Shown in pieces: positions 28,653-37,085 of a stretch of 64,000 nt of DNA; the first letter of the stretch is position 1; the number at the start of each line of letters is the position of its first letter. The notes beneath the pieces were generated by a model. That model was not told the origin of the DNA. It saw only the letters and a program-made list of their open reading frames with translations, and made no database searches. The stretch spans positions 1,950,001 through 2,014,000 of the forward strand of contig NZ_CP031155.1 of NCBI RefSeq assembly GCF_003344885.1, read 5' to 3'. This stretch comes from Altererythrobacter sp. ZODW24 (GTDB lineage Bacteria; Pseudomonadota; Alphaproteobacteria; Sphingomonadales; Sphingomonadaceae). Position numbers and translations under genes: made by a program.

Positions 28653-29942
28653 CTAAGCCGCATCCTCGGCGTCCAACCCGTAAGCCGTGTGCAACACGCG
28701 CACAGCCAGCTCGGTCTCATCCTCGTCGATCATCACACTGACTTTGATCTCGGAAGTTGAAATCGCCTGAATGTTGATTCCGCGATCTGAAAGCGAACGG
28801 AACATCGTGCTCGCGACACCCGCATGGCTCTTCATGCCCACGCCCACGACACTGATCTTCGCAATGTGATCGTCCGTGATGATCCGGCCAAACCCGATGG
28901 CGCCCTTATGCTCTTCCAGTAGAGCCTGCGCGCGCGGCAGGTCGGTCTGCGGGATTGTGAAGGTCACGTCAGTCTCGCCTTTGTCGCGGCCAACGTTCTG
29001 GATGATCATATCCACGTTGATGCTGGCGGCGGCGAGCGGTTCGAAGATATGCGCCACCGCGCCCGGCTTATCAGGGACGCGGGTGAGGATGATCTTCGCC
29101 TCGTTCTTGTCATGGGCGATGCCCGTCACGTGCTGGCGTTCCATTTCGCCTTCCTCCAAAATGCGATCCATCTCCTCTTCGGAGACAATCATTGTACCGG
29201 GTAAATCATCTGCGGGCGGGCTGTCGTCACCCAAGAAGCTGGAAAGGACCTGCACCCGCACGCCCTCTTTCATCGCCAGCCCGACCGAGCGGGTTTGCAG
29301 CACCTTCGCGCCGACCGAGGCAAGCTCCAGCATTTCCTCGTAAGTCACGGCTTTCAGCTTGCGCGCCTTGGCCACGATGCGCGGATCGGTGGTGTAAACC
29401 CCGTCGACATCGGTATAAATATCGCAGCGATCCGCGCCGATGGCGGCGGCGATAGCGACAGCCGACGTATCCGATCCGCCGCGCCCCATCGTGGAAATGC
29501 GGCCATTCTCCGACACGCCTTGAAAGCCCGGGATGATCGCAATCTCGCCGCTTTCCATGCTTTCGATCATGGCAGCGGCATCGACGGTCTGCACCCGCGC
29601 CTTGGAATGCGCCTCAATCGTGCGGACAGGCACTTGCCAGCCGAGCCAGCTGCGCGCCTTTTCGCCCAGCGCCTGCAATGTCAGCGCCAGCAGGCCGGAT
29701 GTGACCTGTTCGCCGCTCGATACGACAACGTCATATTCCGCCGGATCGAACATTGGGTTCGCCTCGCGGCAGAAGTTTACCAGCCGGTCAGTCTCGCCCG
29801 CCATCGCGGATACGACCACGGCAACCTGATTGCGCTCCCCGTTTTGGCCAGCGGCCTGACGGCGCACAATATTCGCCACGCGGCGAATGCGCTCTGTCCC
29901 GGCCATCGACGTGCCGCCAAATTTCATCACTATGCGGGCCAA
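28653..29942 (-). CDS. lysC: Aspartate kinase
   Basis: A 429-aa enzyme that phosphorylates aspartate, the entry step to lysine, methionine and threonine. The catalytic KFGGTS motif is at residues 7-12 and two C-terminal ACT domains (about 280-429) are expected to bind lysine or threonine for feedback control. The start chosen is TTG at 29942, giving the usual MARIVMKFGG beginning; AGGAG lies 11 bases upstream. An ATG five codons later would cut into the first strand. It lies divergent to ubiG with only 53 bases between the starts. Confidence 0.93.
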   Translation of the reverse strand: MARIVMKFGGTSMAGTERIRRVANIVRRQAAGQNGERNQVAVVVSAMAGETDRLVNFCREANPMFDPAEYDVVVSSGEQVTSGLLALTLQALGEKARSWLGWQVPVRTIEAHSKARVQTVDAAAMIESMESGEIAIIPGFQGVSENGRISTMGRGGSDTSAVAIAAAIGADRCDIYTDVDGVYTTDPRIVAKARKLKAVTYEEMLELASVGAKVLQTRSVGLAMKEGVRVQVLSSFLGDDSPPADDLPGTMIVSEEEMDRILEEGEMERQHVTGIAHDKNEAKIILTRVPDKPGAVAHIFEPLAAASINVDMIIQNVGRDKGETDVTFTIPQTDLPRAQALLEEHKGAIGFGRIITDDHIAKISVVGVGMKSHAGVASTMFRSLSDRGINIQAISTSEIKVSVMIDEDETELAVRVLHTAYGLDAEDAA

Positions 29943-29995
29943 CTTGCGTGAGACTCCTGCTGGATTGACGTGAAAGCGGCTGTTACGGTCGGGAC

Positions 29996-30733
29996 ATGGC
30001 CAATGCAACTGTCTCAAATGAAACCATCCGTCCGTCCGAGGCCGAGCACTTCGGCAAGCTCGCCGCCGAATGGTGGGACCCGAAGGGCAGTTCGGCGATG
30101 CTGCATAAGCTCAACCCCGTCCGCCTGCGTTTCATCCGTGAGGCAATCGACACCCATTGGGGCGGCGATGTGGAAAGCGTGAAGCCGCTGGCAGGCAAGA
30201 CCGCGCTGGATGTCGGTTGCGGCGCAGGCCTGCTGTGCGAACCTCTGGCGAGAATGGGCGCGGCGGTGACCGGCGTGGACGCTGCGGCGGAGAATATCGC
30301 GGCGGCACAGGCCCACGCGGCGGGCGGCGGTCTGAGCATCGACTACCGCCACGGCGAGTTAGGCGCACTGGGCCTCGGCACATACGACCTAGTGACGTGC
30401 CTCGAAGTCATCGAACACGTCGCCGACAAGCCAGCCTTCATCGGCCAGCTAGCAGAGCGTCTAGCACCCGGCGGCCTAATGATCCTCTCCACCCCGAACC
30501 GCACTATGCAATCGCGCCTGCTACTGATCGAGGGCGCGGAGGCCATCGGGATGATACCCAAAGGCACGCATCACCACGAAGATTTCGTGACGCCTGATGA
30601 ACTGGCCGAGCTGGTTGCAGATGCGGAGCTGGAGATGGGCGAACCGACTGGGATAGCCTTCGCGCCGACTAAGGGGCTGCATCTATCGGATGATTTGGCG
30701 CTGAATTACATTGCGACGGCTACGTCAACTTAG
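29996..30733 (+). CDS. ubiG: Ubiquinone biosynthesis O-methyltransferase UbiG
   Basis: A 245-aa SAM-dependent methyltransferase that carries out both O-methylation steps of ubiquinone synthesis. FGKLAAEWWDPKGSS near the N-terminus and LDVGCGAGLLCEPLA (about residues 71-85), with a GVDAAAENI acidic loop, are diagnostic of UbiG. Divergent from lysC. The stop overlaps the GTG start of the next gene by one base. Ubiquinone genes ubiE and ubiB lie about 28 kb away in the same window. Confidence 0.93.
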   Translation: MANATVSNETIRPSEAEHFGKLAAEWWDPKGSSAMLHKLNPVRLRFIREAIDTHWGGDVESVKPLAGKTALDVGCGAGLLCEPLARMGAAVTGVDAAAENIAAAQAHAAGGGLSIDYRHGELGALGLGTYDLVTCLEVIEHVADKPAFIGQLAERLAPGGLMILSTPNRTMQSRLLLIEGAEAIGMIPKGTHHHEDFVTPDELAELVADAELEMGEPTGIAFAPTKGLHLSDDLALNYIATATST

Positions 30734-31329
30734 TGTCCGCTAACGACCCAATAGCGGACTCAAGCGAATTGGTGCATCCTGACGAAATGAAAATGAAAGT
30801 ATTCTCAGCAATTCTGGTGATCGTCGCGATGGCGATAATCGCACTTCTTGTTTCATCCACGATCTCTAGGAGCGTGCTCGTTTGGGACCGAGATACGGTT
30901 TTCAGTAACCCTACGTTTGTTACCGAAGTTGACGTCAGGCTCGATGACCTGCCGAATATCGTCGGGGAGCTATCCCGCTCGTCCAAAAAAGGTAGCTACG
31001 CTGCCATCGCGTTTAATACGCAGGATCAACCTGATGACAACGACGCCGTAAATCTCAATATTACAATCGAGAACCATAAGGCCGGTTTCGACTGGGTCCT
31101 CTTAGGGCCGCGGAACATCAGGGACCAAAGGAAGTTTATCGCATTTGCCAATTCCAAGGGCGTAAAGCCAGTCAGGCAAGTCACAAATGGTGTGTCCTAC
31201 CTTCGCGTCGAAGGCATCGATGCTGCTGTGTTCGCCACCAGCGTCGTCACGGATATGTACGACTTGCCCCGAGATCACCCTCTCGGACTCTATCACGAAG
31301 GTTTCCGATGGCCAGCAGACAATGAGTGA
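30733..31329 (+). CDS. Hypothetical membrane-anchored protein
   Basis: An unrecognised 198-aa protein with one strong membrane segment near residues 23-45 (AILVIVAMAIIALLVSS) and a following extracytoplasmic region. It starts with GTG overlapping the ubiG stop; an ATG at 30787 just before the membrane segment is an alternative start. Codon and base usage are markedly more A/T-rich than in ubiG, and the gene sits beside the structured non-coding stretch at 31330-32144, so both may have arrived together. Confidence 0.55.
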   Translation: MSANDPIADSSELVHPDEMKMKVFSAILVIVAMAIIALLVSSTISRSVLVWDRDTVFSNPTFVTEVDVRLDDLPNIVGELSRSSKKGSYAAIAFNTQDQPDDNDAVNLNITIENHKAGFDWVLLGPRNIRDQRKFIAFANSKGVKPVRQVTNGVSYLRVEGIDAAVFATSVVTDMYDLPRDHPLGLYHEGFRWPADNE

Positions 31330-32144
31330 TGTCCGCCTTCCACCCATTTGCTGACATTAGCCATGACCTTCGAATCAGACACCTTGACAAAACGAACCAA
31401 ATAGGTTAATTGCCGCTCGCTTTCAATCATACGGGAGTAGGGTCGGGAGTGAGCGAGGCTAGCTTGTTTCTTCCTTTGTCCATTGGGCTTTACCAACTGG
31501 ACAGCGCGGTCGGTGTGGATGTTTGCCTGGCGGGATAAAGCCACCAGCCCTGGCACGGCATCAGCGCCCTACACGCAAAAGATCGGATGAAGCGGGACGC
31601 TACCGAGCCGACAACTTGCTTTGGCAAGCTCTCCGGCAAGGATCGAGCCCGCCAGTGGTGCGGCATTATCAGCTGCGGGGATAACCGGGAGGCACGCGAG
31701 CCGCCTCCCGCTTGTTCCGCCGATCACGCTTAAAGGCCGAACCGGTGTGCCAGTGGAAGGGGCGCAGCGGTCAATCGCAGCAAACCTCCATACGCCCGGC
31801 ACGCGTCATAGACGCCGCGCCGACCGCGTGATCTGTTTTCAGAATGGCGTAAAGTCCGGGTTCGCCGCCGGATGGGTTTTGTTATCTGGCCCCTTCGGGG
31901 CGCCTCAAACGCCGGGCGGGATGCATCCGCATCCCTTGGCTTCGCGCCAATAAGGCGCGGCGGGCGGTCGCCCTTTGACTGCCGTGACCAAGAGCAGGCG
32001 CTATGCAGGTGGCTTGTAATGGTTCGGGCCGCGATTAGCGGACCGCAAGGCCGACTGGCCGCCCGAGCTTATGCGAGGAAGCCAAGCCGACGGATGTCGG
32101 CGCCCGGCGTTTGAGGTGGTCCCGTTAGGGATCCAAAAAACTAA
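31330..32144. other. 815-bp non-coding stretch, rich in inverted repeats
   Basis: No convincing gene lies here. Several short frames overlap on both strands without ribosome-binding sites or recognisable protein character. The right two-thirds is dense in complementary arms: CGGGAGGC (31686-31693) with GCCTCCCG (31703-31710), GCCCC/GGGGC around 31889-31901, and the nested set at 31903-32116 listed separately. The left third is more A/T-rich. It is best read as a structured element, a decayed mobile segment, or both. Confidence 0.6.
31903..32116. ncRNA. Candidate structured RNA or folded mobile-element end
   Basis: CCTCAAACGCCGGGCG (31903-31918) and CGCCCGGCGTTTGAGG (32101-32116) are exact 16-base reverse complements closing a loop of about 180 bases. 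Inside are GGGATGC/GCATCCC (31918-31935, loop ATCC), TTGGC/GCCAA (31936-31950), TTCGGG/CCCGAG (32023-32067) enclosing CCGC/GCGG and GGCC/GGCC hairpins, and GCCGAC/GTCGGC (32086-32101, loop GGAT). Such nesting fits a multibranched RNA; the strand is undecided. A standalone HEARO/omega-type RNA or a repeat element are possibilities I could not test. A few stems share end bases, so not all can form at full length. Confidence 0.4.
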
Positions 32145-33281
32145 CTACTCCTCCAGCCACTCCACCAGCGCGGCCAAGCAATCTCGCGCGAGCATCTTGC
32201 AGCGTTCGGGGCTCCAGCCTTGGTCGGGATCAGGCCAGTCGTCATTATCCTTGAACGGCATTTCAAGTGTCATGGCTGGTGCACTGAAGCGGCTTGCGAC
32301 CTGATTGGTGCTCATCGCCAGATTGGCAGTGCCGGGGCGCGAGACGGGATAGCCTTTCTTGGTCTGGAAATCGGGTGTCCGGCGGTCGAGGATCGCGCGG
32401 TAGCGGTAGAACTCGTTGCCCAGTTCTTCGGTCCAGTTGGGGATACCTTCGAAACCGGCAATGAAGTTGGCGGCGATGGCTTCGTCGCCGTGAACGTCCA
32501 TCGCGAAGTCGAGCCCGCTTTCATCCATCGCATTCCGGATCGCGAGCACTTCAGGGCTTTTTTCAGCGGTCGGATTATCCCACTCGCGGTTGAGATTTGT
32601 GCCGACCGCATTGGTGCGCAAATGGCCGCGGCATGATCCGTCAGGGTTGCAGTTAGGCACCAGGTGCAGGCGGCATTTTTCGCGAAGCACGCGGCCCACC
32701 GTGTCAGCTTCGTCGCACAGGACTTCCAGCGCGCCTTCCATCCACCATTCGGCCATGCTTTCGCCTGGATGCTGGCGGGCATAGAGCCACACTTGTTTGT
32801 CGCCAGTGCCCATCTCGAGGCAGTCGATGGATTGCCCTTCGATGCTGGTGCCGAGGCAGCGATAGGACACCCCTTCACTGGCCGAAGCTTCTGCGACGAG
32901 ATCGTGATGCCGCTCCATCGAATAAGGCGCGAAATAGGCGAACCAGGCGATGTCGCTGGCTGCGGCATAGGTGATCGTCAGCTCGCCTTTGTCTTGGTCA
33001 TAAGACGTATCGGCGCGGCCCCAATAGTCGCGGTCTTCCGACACGCAGGCGCGGTAGCCGGGCCAACCAGCCGGATAGGCGGAGTCCTTCAGACCCTCGA
33101 TAACCAGCGTCATTTCGCGGCCCTCTGCGCCTGAAACGCGGAAGTGGAACCACTGTTTGAAATCCGAATCCTTATCCTTGCGGATTGCAAGGCGAGCGGT
33201 GTCGCCGTTGACGGAAAGGACTTCGATATTGCCGCTGTCGAAAGCGGATGTGACGGTAATGTTGCCCCCATTATTGCTCAT
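32145..33281 (-). CDS. M14-family zinc carboxypeptidase (cytosolic carboxypeptidase-like)
   Basis: A 378-aa metallopeptidase. HPGE in [14 protein letters not shown] holds the first zinc ligands (HxxE), and DVHGDEA supplies the histidine ligand; PNCNPDGS and LNREWDNP match substrate-binding regions of M14 proteins resembling cytosolic carboxypeptidases. An N-terminal beta-rich domain of about 130 residues comes first, as in that subgroup. The ATG at 33281 shares its A with the TGA of the DUF4136 gene (TGATG), giving translational coupling. No signal peptide. The peptide substrate is unknown. Confidence 0.88.
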   Translation of the reverse strand: MSNNGGNITVTSAFDSGNIEVLSVNGDTARLAIRKDKDSDFKQWFHFRVSGAEGREMTLVIEGLKDSAYPAGWPGYRACVSEDRDYWGRADTSYDQDKGELTITYAAASDIAWFAYFAPYSMERHHDLVAEASASEGVSYRCLGTSIEGQSIDCLEMGTGDKQVWLYARQHPGESMAEWWMEGALEVLCDEADTVGRVLREKCRLHLVPNCNPDGSCRGHLRTNAVGTNLNREWDNPTAEKSPEVLAIRNAMDESGLDFAMDVHGDEAIAANFIAGFEGIPNWTEELGNEFYRYRAILDRRTPDFQTKKGYPVSRPGTANLAMSTNQVASRFSAPAMTLEMPFKDNDDWPDPDQGWSPERCKMLARDCLAALVEWLEE

Positions 33282-33886
33282 CAATCGGCTACCTCGACAC
33301 GCACGGTTTCCCCATCATTGCCGGGGAAGTCTGCGAACAGAGCCTCTGCCATTGCTGCGGCGCCCAAGTCGGTGCCGGCAAGCGGTGACTTCTGGTCAAC
33401 GACGAAACTGGCGCGACCTTCCCAGATGGAATCGCCGGTGGTCCGGTCGCGGATAACGACGCCCATTTCGGTCGCGGTTTTGACGCCGCTGCCGCCGCCC
33501 AAATTGATGCCTACGCCCAGACCGATGCCCGAACCATAAGAGCCGGTCGATCCACCCGCACCCACGGTAACAGGACTGCGGCGACCGCCTTCACGTTCGG
33601 TGAAGCGCTCTACGCGAACCTCGGCGATTTGGCTGCCTGCGTCCGTGCCGACTTCGCTGTACCCAAGCCGGACAAGTTCGCGGGCCACAGCCGCTTTGTA
33701 GCTTTGAAGCTGCAGCGGTTGATCGCCAAGCCCCGGCGCGCTGATGACCGAGACAGTGCCAACGGCGAGTTTCGCGCGGGCGTCCGCTGCCACAAAGCGG
33801 GTGACCTGAACCGGCCCGACCGGTGTGGTGCAGGCGGACAATGTCGCGGCGCCCAAGGCGATTACGGCGAGTGTCGGAAATTTCAT
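33281..33886 (-). CDS. DUF4136-type lipoprotein
   Basis: A 201-aa exported protein with signal and lipobox LSAC (C19). The C-terminal region (EGRASFVV then [13 protein letters not shown]) matches the DUF4136 type found in many Gram-negative lipoproteins of unknown role. A glycine-rich stretch ([26 protein letters not shown] region) divides it. It is coupled to the M14 peptidase gene. A second member, with the same FPGNxGETVR ending, is at 63186-63854. Confidence 0.75.
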   Translation of the reverse strand: MKFPTLAVIALGAATLSACTTPVGPVQVTRFVAADARAKLAVGTVSVISAPGLGDQPLQLQSYKAAVARELVRLGYSEVGTDAGSQIAEVRVERFTEREGGRRSPVTVGAGGSTGSYGSGIGLGVGINLGGGSGVKTATEMGVVIRDRTTGDSIWEGRASFVVDQKSPLAGTDLGAAAMAEALFADFPGNDGETVRVEVAD

Positions 33887-34010
33887 TGGTCATGCTCCCA
33901 TAGGCGACCGGAGAAAGAATATGCCTTCAATCTGGCCCCTCACAGGCCAAGTGGCAAGAACAGCGCTTTCATTTACCAAATCGCTGCAGGTTTCTGCTAG
34001 CGCGCGCGGT

Positions 34011-35018
34011 ATGAATGAAAAGTGTCCTGTTCTCGTCACCGGCGGTGCCGGTTATATCGGTAGCCATGCTGTCCTCGCGCTGCTCGATGCCGGCTACCGC
34101 GTGGCGGTGATCGATAATCTGGTCACCGGCTTCCGCTTTGCAGTGCCGGATGATGTCGCTTTCTATGAAGGCGACATAGCTGATGGGGATCTGGTGGCGC
34201 GGACAATCGAGGAGCAGGGCATCAAAGCTGTGATGCACTTTGCCGGATCGGTGGTGGTTCCAGAATCAGTGTCCGACCCGCTAAAGTACTACAGCAACAA
34301 CACGGTAAAGAGCCGCGCTCTGATCGAATCGCTCGTGACAGGCGGCGTGCCGCATATGATCTTCAGCTCGACCGCCGCGACCTATGGCATCCCTGAAGTC
34401 GCTCAGGTGACCGAAGATACGCCGACTGTGCCGATCAATCCCTACGGCTGGTCGAAGCTGATGACGGAGCAAATGCTCAGCGATACTGTGGCGGTCAGCG
34501 ATATGAATTGCTGCGTCCTGCGATACTTCAATGTTGCAGGTGCTGATCCGCAAGGCCGCACTGGCCAATCCACCGCAGGTGCAACACATCTGATCAAAGT
34601 CGCGGTTGAGGCTGCGCTTGGCACGCGCGAATCGGTTGGAGTGTTTGGCACCGACTTCGACACGCCCGACGGCACCGGTGTTCGCGATTACATACATGTT
34701 GCAGATCTGGCCGCCGCCCATGTCCTCGCGCTGGAGGCGCTGATCGAACAGCCGGAACGCTCGCTGACCATGAATTGCGGATACGGCCGGGGCTTCTCCG
34801 TCATGGAAGTTCTCGATGCCGTCGACCGCGTGACGAACAACAAAATCAGCCGTGTAATGGAGGGGCGCCGTGCAGGCGATCCCGATTCGCTAATTTCGGA
34901 CCCTTCACGCATCCGCAGCACTTTGCCTTGGGAGCCAAAATACGCCGATTTGGACCAGATCGTGACCCATGCCCTTAATTGGGAGCGGATTCTGTCCGAG
35001 AAGCGCGCAAACGGTTGA
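34011..35018 (+). CDS. galE: UDP-glucose 4-epimerase GalE
   Basis: A 335-aa extended short-chain dehydrogenase that interconverts UDP-glucose and UDP-galactose for polysaccharide or glycolipid synthesis. [10 protein letters not shown] (NAD binding) starts about residue 9, and YGWSK holds the catalytic tyrosine and lysine. The ATG at 34011 gives a start shortly before the Rossmann motif; an ATG at 33921 would add 30 residues that do not look like the family. No strong ribosome-binding site is seen before 34011, so the start is moderately certain. Confidence 0.9.
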   Translation: MNEKCPVLVTGGAGYIGSHAVLALLDAGYRVAVIDNLVTGFRFAVPDDVAFYEGDIADGDLVARTIEEQGIKAVMHFAGSVVVPESVSDPLKYYSNNTVKSRALIESLVTGGVPHMIFSSTAATYGIPEVAQVTEDTPTVPINPYGWSKLMTEQMLSDTVAVSDMNCCVLRYFNVAGADPQGRTGQSTAGATHLIKVAVEAALGTRESVGVFGTDFDTPDGTGVRDYIHVADLAAAHVLALEALIEQPERSLTMNCGYGRGFSVMEVLDAVDRVTNNKISRVMEGRRAGDPDSLISDPSRIRSTLPWEPKYADLDQIVTHALNWERILSEKRANG

Positions 35019-35107
35019 CTTGTAGGAGTGCCGACCATAGAGGGCCGGACTTGCAATTCAGCGCTGGGAGCCAATCTTCCGCGCGTACAATTACCGAAAG
35101 CCGTATC

Positions 35108-35233
35108 ATGAAAGTTCGCAACAGCCTCAAGTCGCTGAAAACCCGCCATCGCGATTGTCGCGTGATTCGTCGTCGTGGCCGCACTTATGTGATCAACAAG
35201 ACCAATCGCCGCTTCAAGGCGCGCCAGGGTTAA
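35108..35233 (+). CDS. rpmJ: 50S ribosomal protein L36
   Basis: A 41-aa ribosomal protein: basic, with the [19 protein letters not shown] core of the cysteine-poor L36 form common in Alphaproteobacteria, having only one cysteine where the zinc-binding form has three. It is preceded by the galE gene by 89 bases and followed by a terminator at 35271, so it probably has its own promoter in that gap. Too short for most gene callers' length cutoffs. Confidence 0.95.
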   Translation: MKVRNSLKSLKTRHRDCRVIRRRGRTYVINKTNRRFKARQG

Positions 35234-35270
35234 TCACCTTACGTCGGGTGCTTCGGCTGCCCGATTCTGA

Positions 35271-35315
35271 AACCGGCCTGTTCCCTTATCGGGGAGCAGG
35301 CCGTTTCCGTTTTAG
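35271..35315 (+). terminator. Terminator after rpmJ
   Basis: CGGCCTG (35274-35280) pairs with CAGGCCG (35297-35303), with further TTCCC/GGGGA pairing inside and a TTTCCGTTTT tail. Confidence 0.75.
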
Positions 35316-35336
35316 CTGGATGTAGGATTTAGACGC

Positions 35337-35978
35337 ATGAACACCCGCCAGCCAGATGGTCCAAACCCAGATAGTCCAAACAGTGTGGTGTTCGATGTAG
35401 GCCGCGTACTGGTGCAATGGGATTTGCGACACCTGTTTGCCAAACTGATTGACGATCACGAGCAGCTCGAGTGGTTTGTCGCCAATGTGGTCACGGCCCA
35501 ATGGCACTTCCGCGCCGATGCGGGCGAAACTGTCGCCGCCCTGGTTGCGGAGCGCAAAGCCGAGTTTCCCGAATATTCCGCACTGCTCGATGCCTATGCC
35601 ACGCGCTTCCTTGAAACGATTCCGGGGCCGATTGCCGGGACGCATGAGTTGGCCGGGCGGCTGGCAGCTGCTGGAACTCCGCTGTTCGGGCTAACCAATT
35701 TCGCGGAGGAGTTTTGGGCCGAGTTTCGCCCAACGCAGCCGGTATTCGATCATTTTGAAGATATTCTGGTGTCAGGCACGGAAAAGCTCGTGAAGCCTGA
35801 CCATGCGATTTACCGGCTGGCGGAGCAGCGTTTTAGCCGGGAGCCGCATGAGCTCTATTTTATCGATGATAGCGAACCCAATGTTATCGCCGCGCGGGAA
35901 TGCGGGTGGCACGCCCATCTCTTCCGTGATGCCGGCGAGCTTGAGGTTGATTTGAAGGCCCACGGGTTTTTGACATAA
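35337..35978 (+). CDS. HAD-superfamily hydrolase (HAD-IA type)
   Basis: A 213-aa HAD phosphatase or dehalogenase-like enzyme. Motif I is FDVGRVL with nucleophile D20; the usual second aspartate (DxD) is replaced by G22, as in the epoxide-hydrolase N-terminal and YihX-like group. LTNF gives motif II, KPDHAIY motif III and DDSEPN motif IV. It begins at ATG 35337 after the rpmJ terminator. Substrate unknown. The plus-strand end reaches the CC_3452 terminator. Confidence 0.85.
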   Translation: MNTRQPDGPNPDSPNSVVFDVGRVLVQWDLRHLFAKLIDDHEQLEWFVANVVTAQWHFRADAGETVAALVAERKAEFPEYSALLDAYATRFLETIPGPIAGTHELAGRLAAAGTPLFGLTNFAEEFWAEFRPTQPVFDHFEDILVSGTEKLVKPDHAIYRLAEQRFSREPHELYFIDDSEPNVIAARECGWHAHLFRDAGELEVDLKAHGFLT

Positions 35979-35982
35979 AAAG

Positions 35983-36011
35983 AGCCCCCGTCCCTTGCGG
36001 AAACGGGGGCT
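35983..36011 (-). terminator. Terminator for the CC_3452-type gene
   Basis: AGCCCCCGT (35983-35991) pairs with ACGGGGGCT (36003-36011). On the minus strand the hairpin is followed by a run of T residues (complement of AAAAA at 35977-35981 region), so it ends transcripts from 36412; it may also stop the HAD gene. Confidence 0.8.
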
Positions 36012-36070
36012 ACGGTGTGCCCGGCATTTTTGGAGTGATGAGAGAGGGCCGGGCGGGGGACTAGTTTCGC

Positions 36071-36412
36071 TTAGTTACCGTTGCACTTAGCGATCTTATC
36101 TGCGGCGAGCTCTTTGCTGCCGGCAGTGAAGCTGGTCAAATCGCCGAATTCACGGGCGACACGCTTGCACATAGAAGCAGGGCGGGCACCGCCCTTGCCG
36201 GCGATGCAGGAAGTGCCTTCGCAAACCCAAAGGATGCCGCCGACGACTTCCTTGGTGCTTTCAACCGGGGTCGCCAGTTCGGCGCGGTAATAAACGCCGC
36301 CAGCGGCATTGGCTGGGGAGACGGTTGCACCGAAGGTGGCGAGGGTCATCAAGCCGGCAATGGCAGTGATGGCGAATGAACGGAGTGGGCGGGCATTGTG
36401 GGGGAGGGTCAT
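36071..36412 (-). CDS. CC_3452-family exported protein
   Basis: A 113-aa secreted protein. A signal peptide ends about ANA (residue 36), and the mature part has cysteines in WVCEGTSC, SMCKRV and IAKCNG, probably forming two disulfides. This pattern matches the CC_3452 family of alphaproteobacterial exported proteins of unknown function. It is followed by its own terminator and is divergent from the HxlR regulator, which might control it. Confidence 0.8.
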   Translation of the reverse strand: MTLPHNARPLRSFAITAIAGLMTLATFGATVSPANAAGGVYYRAELATPVESTKEVVGGILWVCEGTSCIAGKGGARPASMCKRVAREFGDLTSFTAGSKELAADKIAKCNGN

Positions 36413-36572
36413 TGGTTCGTTTCCTTGTTCTTCAAGATGCGGAACTCAGTTGCATTGAACAACCAGTTGCGAATCACTACCTAGTCAGTTAAGTATCAAG
36501 TTGCAACCTAAAACTTAGTTTAAATTTGTAGGATGCGGATTTGTCGGTAGAAAGGTCATGGGAAGGTGATTA

Positions 36573-37070
36573 ATGGGCGAATTAAGAGAACCGCTACGTG
36601 AACTGACAGCCTGCGGGCTGCCAGAAGCGCTGGAAGTTATGGGGGAGCGCTGGTCCTTCATGATCTTACGCGCCTCATTCAATGGCGTGTATCATTTCGA
36701 AGAGTTTCTGAGTGAGCTCGGGATTGCCCGTAACATCTTGTCGAGTCGTCTCGGTAAATTGGTCGAGCACGAGATTCTCGACCGCCAACCATGTGCAGAT
36801 GACCGTCGCCGGATCGAGTACCGCCTGACGGAAAAAGGTCTCGACCTGCTTCCCGCGATGCTTGCACTGCGTCAGTGGGGCCAGAAATATGGCTCCGAAG
36901 TTATCGAAGACCCTGTGTTGGTCGATGAGCGCGACCGGATGCCGATCGGACCAATTTCAATCCGTGCCCATGATGGCCGCGTGATCGGCCCCCGTGATCT
37001 GCACCTGCAGCCGCGCGACAAGCTTGGCATACGCGATCACGATGACGTGCAGGTGGAAGCAGCTGAGTAA
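36573..37070 (+). CDS. HxlR-family transcriptional regulator
   Basis: A 165-aa winged-helix regulator. CGLPEALEVMGERWSFMIL opens the HxlR domain (about residues 13-100) with the recognition helix in RNILSSRLGKLVEHEIL; the C-terminal 60 residues are beta-rich and acidic and not part of the core domain. It is divergent from the CC_3452 gene, and the region between them (36413-36572) is A/T-rich with repeated AGTTGCA-like and ACTTAG/TAAGT-like half-sites, a plausible operator. Its inducer is unknown. Confidence 0.88.
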   Translation: MGELREPLRELTACGLPEALEVMGERWSFMILRASFNGVYHFEEFLSELGIARNILSSRLGKLVEHEILDRQPCADDRRRIEYRLTEKGLDLLPAMLALRQWGQKYGSEVIEDPVLVDERDRMPIGPISIRAHDGRVIGPRDLHLQPRDKLGIRDHDDVQVEAAE

Positions 37071-37085
37071 GCGGCACTAATGTGC

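Noticed and set aside
31845-31862. AAAGTCCGGGTTC string resembling the start of the RNase P RNA core
   Set aside because: None of the other conserved RNase P RNA regions follow at suitable distance.
31569-32114. Overlapping short open frames on both strands in the 31330-32144 segment
   Set aside because: No ribosome-binding sites, no recognisable protein character, and they cover the inverted repeats; likely by-products of GC-rich sequence.
33825-34010. Upstream extension of galE
   Set aside because: It overlaps the divergent lipoprotein gene and adds residues not found in GalE.
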